NCBI RefSeq assembly: GCF_023715745.1
Contig: NZ_JAMBOV010000004.1
Span: 62,001-126,000, forward strand
Length of the DNA stretch: 64,000 nucleotides
Direction: 5' to 3'
From: Microbacterium oleivorans
Lineage (GTDB): Bacteria > Actinomycetota > Actinomycetes > Actinomycetales > Microbacteriaceae
Shown here in pieces: positions 17,067-25,407 of this stretch (its first letter is position 1; every line of letters begins with the position of its first letter). The notes beneath the pieces are model-generated. The model was not told the origin of the DNA. It made no database searches and saw only the letters and a program-made list of their open reading frames with translations. The translations under genes were made by a program, and so were the position numbers.

Positions 17067-17441
17067 CTAGTGCGCCAGCAGATCGGCGTGGGGGGACCTG
17101 CCGAGATACATCGCGACCGCGTCGCGGCTCTTGGTGAGGCAGGCGAGCCGATCGTCGAGCGCCTGCAGCTCCGCGGCGAGCTCCTCGGCCAGGGCTCGCG
17201 TGCACGACGGCGGCTGCGTCGCCCGGCAGTCCGCCTCGAGGTCGAGCACGACCTTGACCATGCGGGTGGACAGTCCCGCCTGGATCAGACCGCGCACCCG
17301 CTGGGCCCGCTCGACGGCGTGGTCGTCGTATTCGCGGTAGCCGTTGCCGGCGCGCGCCGAGGCGAGCAGCCCCTGCTCCTCGTAGTACCGGAGCATGCGC
17401 TGAGGGATGCCGGTGCGCGCCGTCACCTCGCCGATCTTCAT
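17067..17441 (-). CDS. MerR-family transcriptional regulator
   Basis: 124 residues: the MerR helix-turn-helix and wing (MKIGEVTARTGIPQRMLRYYEEQGLL, GNGYREYDDHAVERAQRVRGLIQAGLS) and a dimerisation coiled coil ending LAEELAAELQALDDRLACLTKSRDAV. A DCRATQPPSC segment near residue 75 could bind a metal or thiol, but no known metal pattern is complete. It is divergent from the MFS exporter at 17498, and a MerR-type promoter lies between them, so it most likely activates that exporter on binding a toxic ligand. Confidence 0.88.
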   Translation of the reverse strand: MKIGEVTARTGIPQRMLRYYEEQGLLASARAGNGYREYDDHAVERAQRVRGLIQAGLSTRMVKVVLDLEADCRATQPPSCTRALAEELAAELQALDDRLACLTKSRDAVAMYLGRSPHADLLAH

Positions 17442-17459
17442 CGTGTCCCCGATCCCCGC

Positions 17460-17491
17460 TTGACCTTCACATTGATGTGAGACTCTACGCT
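17460..17491 (+). promoter_or_regulatory. MerR-type promoter of the MFS exporter
   Basis: TTGACC (17460-17465) and TACGCT (17486-17491) are separated by 20 bp, longer than normal, with the palindrome TCACATTGATGTGA (17467-17480) in the spacer. This is the geometry on which MerR proteins act by twisting the DNA. The ATG at 17498 follows the -10 by six bases, so the mRNA should be leaderless. Confidence 0.82.
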
Positions 17492-17497
17492 CGAGGC

Positions 17498-18703
17498 ATG
17501 AGCACGTCCACCGCTTCCGTCCCCACCACGGCGACCTCCGCGCCGCGGTTCCCGCTCGGAGCGCTGCTGCTGCTCAGCCTCGCCGTCTTCGTGACCGTCA
17601 CGGCCGAGTCGCTGCCCGCAGGTCTCCTGCCCGAGATGGTCGAGGGTCTGCAGACCGACCCGCTCGGCGTGGGCTTGCTCATCTCGGTGTGGGCGCTGAC
17701 GGTCATCGTCACGAGCATCCCGCTCGCCCGCCTCACCGCACGATTCGACCGGCGCCTCGTGGCCGCCGGTGCGCTCGCCGCCTTCGCGGTCGCGAACGCG
17801 GCGACCGCACTCGCGCCGACGTATGAGGTCGCCGTCGCGACCCGCGTCGCCGCCGGCGTCGCCCACGGCCTCTTCTGGGCGATCGTCATCGTCTACGCGA
17901 CCTCGCTCCTCGCCCCGTCGTACCTCGGACGTGGACTCGCCCTCGTGACCGCCGGCGGAACCGTCGCCACCCTCGCGGGCCTGCCGGCCGGCGCCCTCAT
18001 CGCGCAGCTGCTCTCGTGGCGCTGGTCGTTCGGCGTGCTCGCGATCGTCGCCTTCGCGCTCGCCGCCGCGATCGCGGTCCGGCTGCCGCGCCGCACTCCC
18101 GAGCCCGCCCTGCCGCGGGCCGAACGTCCCACGGGGACGGATGCCTCGCTCGTGCCGATCGTGCTCTTCGCAGCGGCGGCACTGGTCTTCGCGCTCGCGC
18201 AGTTCGCGACGTTCACCTACGTGCGTCCTCTACTCGAGGTGTCGGCCGGCGCCCCCGAGGCTCAGGTCCCAGTGCTCCTGTTCGGCTACGGGGCGGCGGG
18301 GCTCGTCGGTGTCGTCGCAGCCGGGCCGCTCGCCGACCGGTGGCCGCGCGGTTCGCTCGTCGTCGCCCTCGCGAGCCTGGTGGTGGCCTTCGGCATCCTG
18401 AGCTTCGCGGCCGACACCCCGCTCATGTACGTCGCGCTCGCGGTGTGGGGCCTCACGATCGGCGCCTACTTCCCGCTGCAGCAGTCCATGCTCATGCGCA
18501 TCGCGACAGATCGCACCCGCACGCTCGCCAGCGCAGGGACGGTCGTCACCTTCAACGTCGGCATCGCCGCGGGCCCGTGGCTCGGCGACCTCGTCGGCGG
18601 CGCCGCGCACCCGGCCGGCGCCACCACTCTCTCGGCCGGTGCCGTCCTCATCGCCCTCGCGCTCGTCATCGCCGCCCTCCTCACAGGACCCCGCCGCCCC
18701 TGA
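17498..18703 (+). CDS. MFS transporter, DHA1-type drug or sugar efflux
   Basis: 401 residues with about 12 hydrophobic helices and DHA1 signatures: LPAGLLPEMVEGLQ at the first loop, IPLARLTARFDRR (motif A region), and GRGLALVTAGGTVATLAGLPAGALIAQ (motif C region, Gly-rich). It resembles the AraJ/Cmx branch of exporters. A divergent MerR gene with a classic 20-bp-spacer promoter controls it, which suggests export of a small toxic compound. It is monocistronic and ends before a REP-like repeat in a convergent gap. Confidence 0.87.
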   Translation: MSTSTASVPTTATSAPRFPLGALLLLSLAVFVTVTAESLPAGLLPEMVEGLQTDPLGVGLLISVWALTVIVTSIPLARLTARFDRRLVAAGALAAFAVANAATALAPTYEVAVATRVAAGVAHGLFWAIVIVYATSLLAPSYLGRGLALVTAGGTVATLAGLPAGALIAQLLSWRWSFGVLAIVAFALAAAIAVRLPRRTPEPALPRAERPTGTDASLVPIVLFAAAALVFALAQFATFTYVRPLLEVSAGAPEAQVPVLLFGYGAAGLVGVVAAGPLADRWPRGSLVVALASLVVAFGILSFAADTPLMYVALAVWGLTIGAYFPLQQSMLMRIATDRTRTLASAGTVVTFNVGIAAGPWLGDLVGGAAHPAGATTLSAGAVLIALALVIAALLTGPRRP

Positions 18704-18712
18704 GCCCCGCCT

Positions 18713-18807
18713 GCGTCAGCCGATGCAATGGATCAGCCGCGACACACCGTCGGGGCAGCGGATGCCGCGGCGCGGCGCCCGGCATCCGTTGCATCGCGTG
18801 ACGCCCG
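18713..18807. repeat. REP-like palindromic repeat, copy C
   Basis: Same family as the copies at 30 and 161: GCGTCAGCCGATGCAATGGAT, central GCGGATGCCGCGGCG, then GGCATCCGTTGCATCGCGTG. Outer arms CGATGCAA and TTGCATCG are exact complements. It fills the gap between two convergent MFS genes. Confidence 0.75.
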
Positions 18808-18822
18808 GCTCAACCCCCGGCG

Positions 18823-20256
18823 TCAGCGCGGCAGTGACGGGTGCGCCTCGTGCGGGTCGCGGCGCTGCGGGATGAACAGGGCGACGCCGAGTGCGATGAC
18901 GGCGGCCCCGAGGCCGAGGGCGAACGAGACCTGGAACGCCGCAGGCGTCGGCACCGCGACGCCGCCCTGCATCGTCGACAGCCCGGCGAGCACCGCGCCG
19001 ACGACCGCCGCGGCGATCGAGGTGCCGAGCGAGCGGAACAGCGCGTTGAGCCCGTTCGAGGCGCCGGTCTCGCTCTGCGGCACCGAGCGCATGATGAGCA
19101 TCGGCATCCCCGCGTAGCCGAAGCCGATCCCCACGCCGATGAGGAGGTTGGCGACGAGGATGTGCCACACCTCCGACGCCCACAGCAGCGAGTAGCCGTA
19201 CGCGACGATGAGGGCGCTCGCGCCCATGATCAGCAGCACGCGCGGGCCGATCGTGCGAGCGAGGCGCCCCGAGAACGGTGAGAGCACCATCATCACGAGC
19301 CCCGCGGGCATGACGATGAGGCTGGCCTGGAAGAGGGTGAGTCCGAACCCGCCGACGGATGCCGGCAGCTCGAGCATCTGCGGATACGACACGTTCGAGC
19401 CGAACAGCGAGAAGCCCATCGCCACCGAGGCGAGGTTCGTGAGCAGGACGGCCGGCCGGGCTGCGACCCGCAGGTCGAGGAGCGGTTCCCGGATGCGGAG
19501 CTCGAACCAGCCCCACAGCAGCAGCACGACGAGCCCCCCGAGCCCTAGAGCGAGGGTCGCGGGCGAGGTCCAGCCCCATTCGTTGCCGCGTGACACGGCG
19601 AGCAGCACCCCGGTGAGACCGACCGCGAGCCCGGCAGCACCGGCGAAGTCGAAGCGGCCCGCCGTGCGCAGCACGCTCGGCGGCACGACGAGGACGACGA
19701 GGATGAACACGACGGCGCCGAGTCCTGCCGCCATCCAGAACAGGACGTGCCAGTCGCTCGTCTCGGTGATGATGGCGCTGACCGGCATGCCGACCGCGCC
19801 GCCGACACCCAGGGTCGCCGACATGAGGGCGATCGCGGCATCCACCCGGTCCTCGTGAAGGACATCGCGCATGATCGAGATCCCGAGCGGCACGACACCC
19901 GTCACGGCTCCCTGAAGGGCACGGCCGACGATGACGCCGCCGATCCCCGGTGACAGTGCCGCGATCACCGACCCGACGATCAGCAGCCCCAGGAGCACGA
20001 GGACGATGCGGCGTTTGCCGTACATGTCGCCCAGCCGCCCCGCGATCGGGGTGAAGACGGCTGCCGCGAGCAGCGTCGCCGTCACGACCCAGGCGGTGTC
20101 CTCGCGACTCGCGTTCAGCAGCTCGGGCAGCTTCGACTGGATCGGCACCACGAGGGTGAACATGAACGACGACGCGAGCCCCGCGATCGCCAAGACGGCG
20201 ACGATCCCGCCCTGTCGTGGCATCCGGGTGAGTCTGCGTCTGTCGTCCGGAGCCAT
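18823..20256 (-). CDS. MFS transporter, DHA2-type (14-helix) multidrug exporter
   Basis: 477 residues with about 14 hydrophobic helices. Motif A appears as GRLGDMYGKRRIVLVLLGL, motif C-like GVGGAVGMPVSAIITETSDWHVLFW near residue 150, and a late GASNGLNALFRSLGTSIAAAVVG that is typical of the DHA2 family. It probably exports drugs or hydrophobic compounds with proton exchange. It is transcribed from its own TAGCCT-type start, downstream of the SDR gene on the same strand. Confidence 0.88.
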   Translation of the reverse strand: MAPDDRRRLTRMPRQGGIVAVLAIAGLASSFMFTLVVPIQSKLPELLNASREDTAWVVTATLLAAAVFTPIAGRLGDMYGKRRIVLVLLGLLIVGSVIAALSPGIGGVIVGRALQGAVTGVVPLGISIMRDVLHEDRVDAAIALMSATLGVGGAVGMPVSAIITETSDWHVLFWMAAGLGAVVFILVVLVVPPSVLRTAGRFDFAGAAGLAVGLTGVLLAVSRGNEWGWTSPATLALGLGGLVVLLLWGWFELRIREPLLDLRVAARPAVLLTNLASVAMGFSLFGSNVSYPQMLELPASVGGFGLTLFQASLIVMPAGLVMMVLSPFSGRLARTIGPRVLLIMGASALIVAYGYSLLWASEVWHILVANLLIGVGIGFGYAGMPMLIMRSVPQSETGASNGLNALFRSLGTSIAAAVVGAVLAGLSTMQGGVAVPTPAAFQVSFALGLGAAVIALGVALFIPQRRDPHEAHPSLPR

Positions 20257-20262
20257 CCCTCC

Positions 20263-20268
20263 AGGCTA
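20263..20268 (-). promoter_or_regulatory. -10 element of MFS gene
   Basis: Minus-strand TAGCCT, then GGAGGG, then ATG 20256: a leaderless-type hexamer whose six-base spacer also looks like a Shine-Dalgarno sequence. Confidence 0.5.
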
Positions 20269-20294
20269 TCCCCGGCCGGCGACGTCGGTCGCCG

Positions 20295-21095
20295 TCAGCC
20301 CGCGTCGCGCCAGGCGTCGGACTCCATGTGCGAGCCCGCCTGCGGACCCATCTGCAGCATCCCGCCGTCGACGACCCACGTCGCACCGGTCACGTAGGAC
20401 GACGCGGGGGAGGCGAGGAAGGCGATGACGTCGGCGATCTCCTCGGGCTTGCCCGGACGGGGGATCGGGATGCCGGGGCGGTGGGTGTTCTCGGCGTCCT
20501 CGGCGTCCATGTCGTTGATGGGTGTCGCGATCTCACCGGGCGCGACCGAGTTGACCGTGATGCCCTTCGCGCCGAGCTCCTGCGCCATCGTCTTCACAAG
20601 CCCCTCGAGGCCGTGCTTCGAGGCGACGTAGGCCGCAGAACCGACCCGGGGCTGCGAGCCGTGGACGCTCGTGACCGCGATGATCCGGCCCTCTTGACCG
20701 GCCTCCGCCATGAGGGTCGCGGCCGTGTGCATACCGACGAACGCCCCGTCGAGGTTCAGACCGACGACCGTTCGCCAGCCCTCGACGTCCATCTCGAGGA
20801 AGGGGCCGCCCGTCCCGCCGCCGGCGTTGTTCACGAAGACGTCGAGTCCGCCCAGCTCCTCCGCCAGACCGCGCACGATGCCGGGGACCGCGTCCAGGTC
20901 GGTCGCATCGAACTGGGCGACGACGGCCTTCCGGCCACGACGGCGGACCTCGTCGGCGGTCTCGTTCGCCCCGTCTTCGTCGGAGTGCCAGGTGACCCCG
21001 ACGTCCATCCCCGCGTCGGCGAGGGCGAGGGCGGTCGCCCGGCCGATGCCGGAGTCGGAGGCGGTCACGATGGCGCGGCGAGGAGTGAAGGTCAT
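20295..21095 (-). CDS. SDR-family oxidoreductase (3-ketoacyl reductase-like)
   Basis: 266 residues, classical SDR: cofactor motif TASDSGIG (in place of TGxxxGIG), VNNAGGG, catalytic TSVHGSQ and YVASK, and the C-terminal YVTGATWVVDGG. The C-terminus is extended by about 20 residues (QMGPQAGSHMESDAWRDAG). It uses NAD(P)H to reduce or oxidise a carbonyl or alcohol of unknown identity. A TAGCGT hexamer lies seven bases before the ATG. The following MFS gene may share its function but has its own promoter. Confidence 0.85.
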   Translation of the reverse strand: MTFTPRRAIVTASDSGIGRATALALADAGMDVGVTWHSDEDGANETADEVRRRGRKAVVAQFDATDLDAVPGIVRGLAEELGGLDVFVNNAGGGTGGPFLEMDVEGWRTVVGLNLDGAFVGMHTAATLMAEAGQEGRIIAVTSVHGSQPRVGSAAYVASKHGLEGLVKTMAQELGAKGITVNSVAPGEIATPINDMDAEDAENTHRPGIPIPRPGKPEEIADVIAFLASPASSYVTGATWVVDGGMLQMGPQAGSHMESDAWRDAG

Positions 21096-21160
21096 GCCCG
21101 CGACGCTACGGACCGCGACGGTGACAGCGGGCGGGGTTGACAGCGCTGCGCGCCAGCCCT

Positions 21161-21235
21161 AACTCCTCGGATTCCGTCGCTCCGCCGTGCGTGCTCGGCG
21201 CTGCGCGGAGCCGAGTCAGCCGGAACGGAGGAGTT
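21161..21235. repeat. Imperfect inverted repeat upstream of SDR
   Basis: AACTCCTC (21161-21168) is complemented by GAGGAGTT (21228-21235), and the flanking TTCCG/CGGAA and CTCGGC/GCCGAG bases extend the pairing. GCCCTAACTCCTCG at its left edge resembles GCCCTAGCTCCTCG at 4200-4213, so it may be a second dispersed element. The 196-bp gap otherwise holds the flotillin terminator. Confidence 0.35.
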
Positions 21236-21251
21236 GCGGCAGAACGCGAAC

Positions 21252-21275
21252 CGGCCACCCGTCGACGGGTGGCCG
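21252..21275 (-). terminator. Terminator of the flotillin gene
   Basis: CGGCCACCCG-TCGA-CGGGTGGCCG is a perfect palindrome forming a 10-bp stem, 17 bp past the flotillin stop on the minus strand. It lacks a long U-tract. Confidence 0.75.
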
Positions 21276-21291
21276 TTTCGTGCGGTGGGTG

Positions 21292-22776
21292 TCAGACGGC
21301 GTCCGGGGACGGCGCGTCGCCGGCTGCCGGCGCAGTCGGCTCAGCCGTCGGCGCGGTCGGTGCGGTAGCGCGGCGGCGCAGCGGAGCGGCGTCCTGCTCG
21401 TTCTGCAGACCCTGCTCGTTCTGCAGACCCTGCTCGTTCTGCAGACCCTGGGCGATGCCACGACCGGTGGCCTGGCCCTGGATGATGCCGCGCAGGTCGA
21501 TGCCGGTCGCTGCCTGGACCGCGTCGAAGGTGGCGCGCATGCTCGATGCGCTCTCGCCGGCGATGTGGCTCGACGCGCCTTCGCCGCCGAGGACCGTGAT
21601 CGAGCCGACCTTGTCGAAGCCGCGGGCGAACTCGGTCATGAGCGGCACCAGCGCCTCGATCGCACGCTGCGCGAGCAGAGCCTCCTGGTTCTGCGCGATG
21701 GCCGCGGCCTCCGCCTTGATCGCCTCGGCGCGCGCCTCGCCCTCAAGGCGGATCGCGTCGGCCTCGGCCTGGGCGCGCAGGCGCGTCGCCTCGGCCTCCT
21801 GCGCCGCGATCTGCGCGCGGGCCTCGGCCGCCTTGACCTGGGTGTACGCGTCGGCGTCCGCGGAACGCTGACGTTCGTAGAGCGACGCGTCGGCGACCTT
21901 CTTGACGTCGGCATCGAGCTGCGCCTGCCGGTTCTCGGCCTGCTGCAGGAGGACGGCCTGCTCGCGCTCGGCGCGGGCGAGCGCCTCCGCCTGCTCGGCC
22001 TCGGCGCGGGCACGGCCGACCTCGGCCGACGCCTGGGCGGTGTTGCGGTCGTACGCGGTCTGCTCGACGAGGTTCGCCTCGTCCGTGGCGATCTGCCGCG
22101 CCTTCACCTCGCGGGCCGCGTTGATGCGGGCGACCTCGGCCTCGCGACGGACGCGCTCGACCTCGGTGGCGCCGAGGGCGTCGATGTAGCCGTTCTTGTC
22201 GGTGACGCCCTGGATCTGGAACGAGTCGAGGATGAGGCCCTGGGCGAGCAGGTCGCTCTTGATGCCCTCGGCGATCTGGTCCGACAGCTTCTGCCGGTCC
22301 TTCATGAGCTGCTCGACGGTCAGTGTCGCGACGACACCGCGGAGCGCACCCTCGAGCTGCTCGGTGGTGAACTGCTCGATCGCGCCGTCCTGCGAGAGGA
22401 AGCGCTCGGCCGCGCGACGGACGAACTCGGGGTCGGAGCCGATCTTGACGAGAGCGACACCGCTGACGTTCACGGTGACGCCGTTGGATGCCTGAGCCGT
22501 CGGCTCCATCTTGATCTGGCGCGCGCGCAGCGAGATCATCTCGGCGCGCTGGGTGAGCGGGTTGACCAGGGCGCCGCCGCCGGTGATCACCGAGATGCGG
22601 GACGAGTCACCCGCCGCGTTCTTCTGGTTGCGGCCGACGATGACGAGCGCCTGGTCGGCCTTGGCGACCTTGTACCAGGCTCGCAGCACCACCATGAAGA
22701 TGATGATGAAGACGATGACGGCGACGACGATGATGCCGCCGACGACGACCGCCCCTCCGGCGATGAGTGCGTCCAT
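21292..22776 (-). CDS. Flotillin-like SPFH-domain membrane protein
   Basis: 494 residues. One N-terminal membrane helix (residues 5-32) is followed by an SPFH domain (ADQALVIVGRNQ through VTDKNGYIDALG, about 38-200), a long Ala/Glu-rich coiled coil (about 200-385), then a flotillin C-terminal region (GIDLRGIIQGQATG) and a low-complexity tail. Flotillins form membrane scaffolds. No NfeD partner is adjacent. The tail holds three perfect tandem copies of a six-residue unit, GLQNEQ. The gene starts at an ATG behind GGGGGAT. Confidence 0.92.
   Translation of the reverse strand: MDALIAGGAVVVGGIIVVAVIVFIIIFMVVLRAWYKVAKADQALVIVGRNQKNAAGDSSRISVITGGGALVNPLTQRAEMISLRARQIKMEPTAQASNGVTVNVSGVALVKIGSDPEFVRRAAERFLSQDGAIEQFTTEQLEGALRGVVATLTVEQLMKDRQKLSDQIAEGIKSDLLAQGLILDSFQIQGVTDKNGYIDALGATEVERVRREAEVARINAAREVKARQIATDEANLVEQTAYDRNTAQASAEVGRARAEAEQAEALARAEREQAVLLQQAENRQAQLDADVKKVADASLYERQRSADADAYTQVKAAEARAQIAAQEAEATRLRAQAEADAIRLEGEARAEAIKAEAAAIAQNQEALLAQRAIEALVPLMTEFARGFDKVGSITVLGGEGASSHIAGESASSMRATFDAVQAATGIDLRGIIQGQATGRGIAQGLQNEQGLQNEQGLQNEQDAAPLRRRATAPTAPTAEPTAPAAGDAPSPDAV
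21393..21446. repeat. 18-bp tandem repeat (x3) inside the flotillin gene
   Basis: Three exact copies of CCTGCTCGTTCTGCAGAC encode GLQNEQ repeated in the C-terminal tail. The unit keeps frame, so copy-number change would alter tail length without breaking the protein. Confidence 0.85.
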
Positions 22777-22894
22777 GTGTGGAATCCCCCTGAGTCTCGA
22801 TGTCCTTCGTGCGGCCCCTGCGAAGGCGCCCACTTCGAACGTATCGGTTAGTCCAGCCGCGTGACGAGGTTCGCCGCCCTCCGACGTCTGCCCG

Positions 22895-22900
22895 TACGCT
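22895..22900 (+). promoter_or_regulatory. -10 element of leaderless DUF4870 gene
   Basis: TACGCT followed by GACGCC and ATG 22907. Confidence 0.55.
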
Positions 22901-22906
22901 GACGCC

Positions 22907-23275
22907 ATGACGACCCCGCCGCCCGCGCAGCCCTACCCGTACGCTCCGCCGATGCGCCCCGAGGACGAGAAGACCTGGGCGTCGCTCACCCACGTCAGCG
23001 GCATCCTCTTCGCGTTCCTCGGTCCGCTGATCGTCTACCTGGTCCTGCGCGATCGCGGACCCTTCATCCGGGCCCACAGCGCCGCGGCCCTGAACTTCCA
23101 GCTCACGATCCTGATCATCGCGCTCGTCTCCATCCCGCTGGCGTTCATCGGCATCGGATTCCTCCTGCTGTTCGCGGCCGGCATCTTCGCCTTGGTGATC
23201 GAGATCGTGGCGGCCGTGAAGGCCAGCCAGGGGCAGTGGTACACACCGCCCCTCAGCATCCGCTTCGTCTCCTGA
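22907..23275 (+). CDS. DUF4870 domain-containing membrane protein
   Basis: 122 residues with a Pro-rich cytoplasmic start (MTTPPPAQPYPYAPP), then the DUF4870 pattern: DEKTWASLTHVSGILFAFLGPLIVYLV, the charged turn RDRGPFIRAHSAAALNFQL, and two more hydrophobic helices. This Tic20-like fold is widespread in actinobacteria, and its function is unknown. It is divergent from flotillin and precedes glyS, which has its own promoter. The transcript should begin at the ATG. Confidence 0.8.
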   Translation: MTTPPPAQPYPYAPPMRPEDEKTWASLTHVSGILFAFLGPLIVYLVLRDRGPFIRAHSAAALNFQLTILIIALVSIPLAFIGIGFLLLFAAGIFALVIEIVAAVKASQGQWYTPPLSIRFVS

Positions 23276-23304
23276 CCCCCGTCGTCGGCCGGAACCGGCG
23301 CGGA

Positions 23305-23310
23305 TAGACT
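23305..23310 (+). promoter_or_regulatory. Candidate -10 of glyS
   Basis: TAGACT in the gap between the DUF4870 gene and glyS would start transcription near 23317, giving a leader of about 63 nt that includes TTGGAGCC before the GTG. Confidence 0.4.
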
Positions 23311-23379
23311 GGAGGATGCCGTGTCTCGCGGCATCCGCGCTGTCGCGCACCCCCCCTCACGACGACCATTGGAGCCACC

Positions 23380-24768
23380 GTGGCCGAGCAGTCCCGTCTC
23401 GACAAAGTCATCGCCCTCGCCCGTCACCGCGGGTTCGTCTTCCAGGCGGGCGAGATCTACGGCGGGTCGCGGTCGGCGTGGGACTACGGTCCCCTCGGCA
23501 CGGAGCTGAAGGAGAACATCCGGCAGCAGTGGTGGCAGACCTTCGTCCGCGGTCGCGGCGACATGGTCGGGCTCGACTCGTCGATCATCCTCCCCAAGCG
23601 CGTGTGGGAGGCCTCGGGTCACGTCGCGACCTTCACAGACCCGCTCGTCGAGTGCCTGCAATGCCACAAGCGCTTCCGCGAGGACACGCTCATCGAGGAC
23701 TTCGAGGCGCGCAAGGGGCGCAAGGCCGAGAACGGCCTGGGCGATGTGCCCTGCCCCAACTGCGGCACGAAGGGGCAGTACACCGAGCCCAAGTCGTTCT
23801 CGGGTCTCGTGAAGACCTACCTCGGTGTTGTCGACGATGAGAGCGGCCTGTACTTCCTGCGTCCCGAGACGGCGCAGGGCATCTTCGTGAACTTCTCCAA
23901 CGTGCTCACCGCGAGCCGCAAGAAGCCGCCGTTCGGCATCGGCCAGGTCGGCAAGGCGTTCCGCAACGAGATCACTCCCGGCAACTTCATCTTCCGCACG
24001 CGCGAGTTCGAGCAGATGGAGATCGAGTTCTTCACCCCGCCCGCCGAGGCGGGCGAGTGGTTCGACCACTGGGTGCAGGCCTGCTGGAACTGGTTCATCG
24101 ACCTCGGCATCGACCCCGAGAACATGCGTCAGTTCGACGTGCCCGAAGAGGACCGGGCGCACTACTCCGCCGGCACGATCGACGTGGAGTACCGCTTCGG
24201 GTTCGCCGGCAAGGAGTGGGGCGAGCTCATGGGTGTCGCCAACCGCACCGACTACGACCTCTCGAGCCACATCGAGGCGTCGGGGCAGAAGCTCACCTAC
24301 TTCGACCAGGCATCCGGGGAGACCTACGTTCCCTACGTCATCGAGCCGTCGTTCGGTCTGACGCGCGCCATGATGGCGTTCCTCGTCGACGCGTACCGCG
24401 AGGAGGAGGTGCCGAACGCGAAGGGCGGCACCGACACGCGCACGGTGCTCGGCCTCGACCCGCGCCTCGCACCGGTGAAGGTCGCGGTGCTGCCGCTGAG
24501 CCGCAACGAGCGCCTGTCGCCGCTGGCCCGCAAGGTCGCCGACGATCTGCGCGCGAACGGCTGGAACGTCGACTTCGACGACGCCGGCGCGATCGGTCGT
24601 CGCTACCGCCGGCAGGACGAGATCGGTACGCCGTTCTGCGTCACCGTCGACTTCGACTCGCTCGACGACGACGCCGTGACCGTCCGCGACCGCGACTCGA
24701 TGGCCCAGGAGCGCATCGCGCTCGCCGAGCTGCACGCCTACCTCGCCCCGCGCCTGCGCGGCGCCTGA
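23380..24768 (+). CDS. glyS: Glycyl-tRNA synthetase (single-chain, class II)
   Basis: 462 residues, the eukaryote/Gram-positive alpha2 type. Class II motifs are visible: [15 protein letters not shown] (motif 2 region), [12 protein letters not shown], and [18 protein letters not shown] (motif 3), followed by an anticodon-binding domain ([12 protein letters not shown] to the end). Two CxxC pairs ([18 protein letters not shown]) in the insertion should bind zinc. It charges tRNA-Gly with glycine. GTG 23380 is used, with TTGGAGCC upstream. Confidence 0.96.
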   Translation: MAEQSRLDKVIALARHRGFVFQAGEIYGGSRSAWDYGPLGTELKENIRQQWWQTFVRGRGDMVGLDSSIILPKRVWEASGHVATFTDPLVECLQCHKRFREDTLIEDFEARKGRKAENGLGDVPCPNCGTKGQYTEPKSFSGLVKTYLGVVDDESGLYFLRPETAQGIFVNFSNVLTASRKKPPFGIGQVGKAFRNEITPGNFIFRTREFEQMEIEFFTPPAEAGEWFDHWVQACWNWFIDLGIDPENMRQFDVPEEDRAHYSAGTIDVEYRFGFAGKEWGELMGVANRTDYDLSSHIEASGQKLTYFDQASGETYVPYVIEPSFGLTRAMMAFLVDAYREEEVPNAKGGTDTRTVLGLDPRLAPVKVAVLPLSRNERLSPLARKVADDLRANGWNVDFDDAGAIGRRYRRQDEIGTPFCVTVDFDSLDDDAVTVRDRDSMAQERIALAELHAYLAPRLRGA

Positions 24769-24780
24769 CACCGCGGCGGC

Positions 24781-25356
24781 TCAGCCTTTCGCGGCCTTCG
24801 CCGCCGCCTTCGCGGCGCGCTTGTGCTCGCGTACCTTCGCGAGCGACTCGGGGGAGACGATGTCGGCGACGGAGCGGAACGAGCCCTCTTCGCCGTAGGC
24901 GCCGGCAGCCTCGCGCCAGCCCGCTCCGGTGAAGCCGTACTGCTTGCCGAGCAGCGCGAGGAAAATGCGCGCCTTCTGGTCACCGAACCCGGGCAGGGCC
25001 TTGAGGCGCTTCAGCACGGTCGCGCCGTCGGGGTCGCCCTCGGTCCACAGCGCCGACGCGTCGCCACCCCACTCGTCGACGAGCGCCTGGCACAGCGACT
25101 GGACTCGACCGGCCATCGAACCGGGGAACCGGTGCACGGCGGGGGTCTCGCTGAACGCGGCAGCGAACTCCTCGGGGTCGGCGGCGGCGATCCCGGCGGC
25201 ATCGAGTCCGCCGGTGCGCTCACGGATCTTCAGCGGCCCGGCGAAGGCGGTCTCCATGGCAATCTGCTGGTCGAGCAGCATTCCGATGAGGAGCGCGAGG
25301 GGTTCGTCGGTGAGGAGCGCGTCGGCTGCCTCGTCGCCGGTGATGTGGAGAGCCAT
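24781..25356 (-). CDS. HhH-GPD-type base excision DNA repair protein
   Basis: 191 residues. The helix-hairpin-helix signature LKALPGFGDQKARIFLALLGKQYG (about residues 118-141) matches the small actinobacterial HhH-GPD glycosylase-like family, with LLIGMLLDQQIAMETAF in the N-terminal helices. The tail is Lys/Ala-rich (HKRAAKAAAKAAKG), suitable for DNA contact. It probably removes or recognises damaged bases, but the catalytic Asp of larger glycosylases is not clearly placed. It converges with glyS and is divergent from cgoX. Confidence 0.8.
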   Translation of the reverse strand: MALHITGDEAADALLTDEPLALLIGMLLDQQIAMETAFAGPLKIRERTGGLDAAGIAAADPEEFAAAFSETPAVHRFPGSMAGRVQSLCQALVDEWGGDASALWTEGDPDGATVLKRLKALPGFGDQKARIFLALLGKQYGFTGAGWREAAGAYGEEGSFRSVADIVSPESLAKVREHKRAAKAAAKAAKG

Positions 25357-25407
25357 AGGCCTATGTTCGCACTCCGCGCCGCAGCGGGGTGGGGGAGGAT
25401 GGACACC

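Noticed and set aside
21187-22851. Large plus-strand open frame opposite flotillin
   Set aside because: Repetitive Leu/Gly/Arg-rich translation that mirrors the flotillin coiled coil. The flotillin frame has all family motifs.
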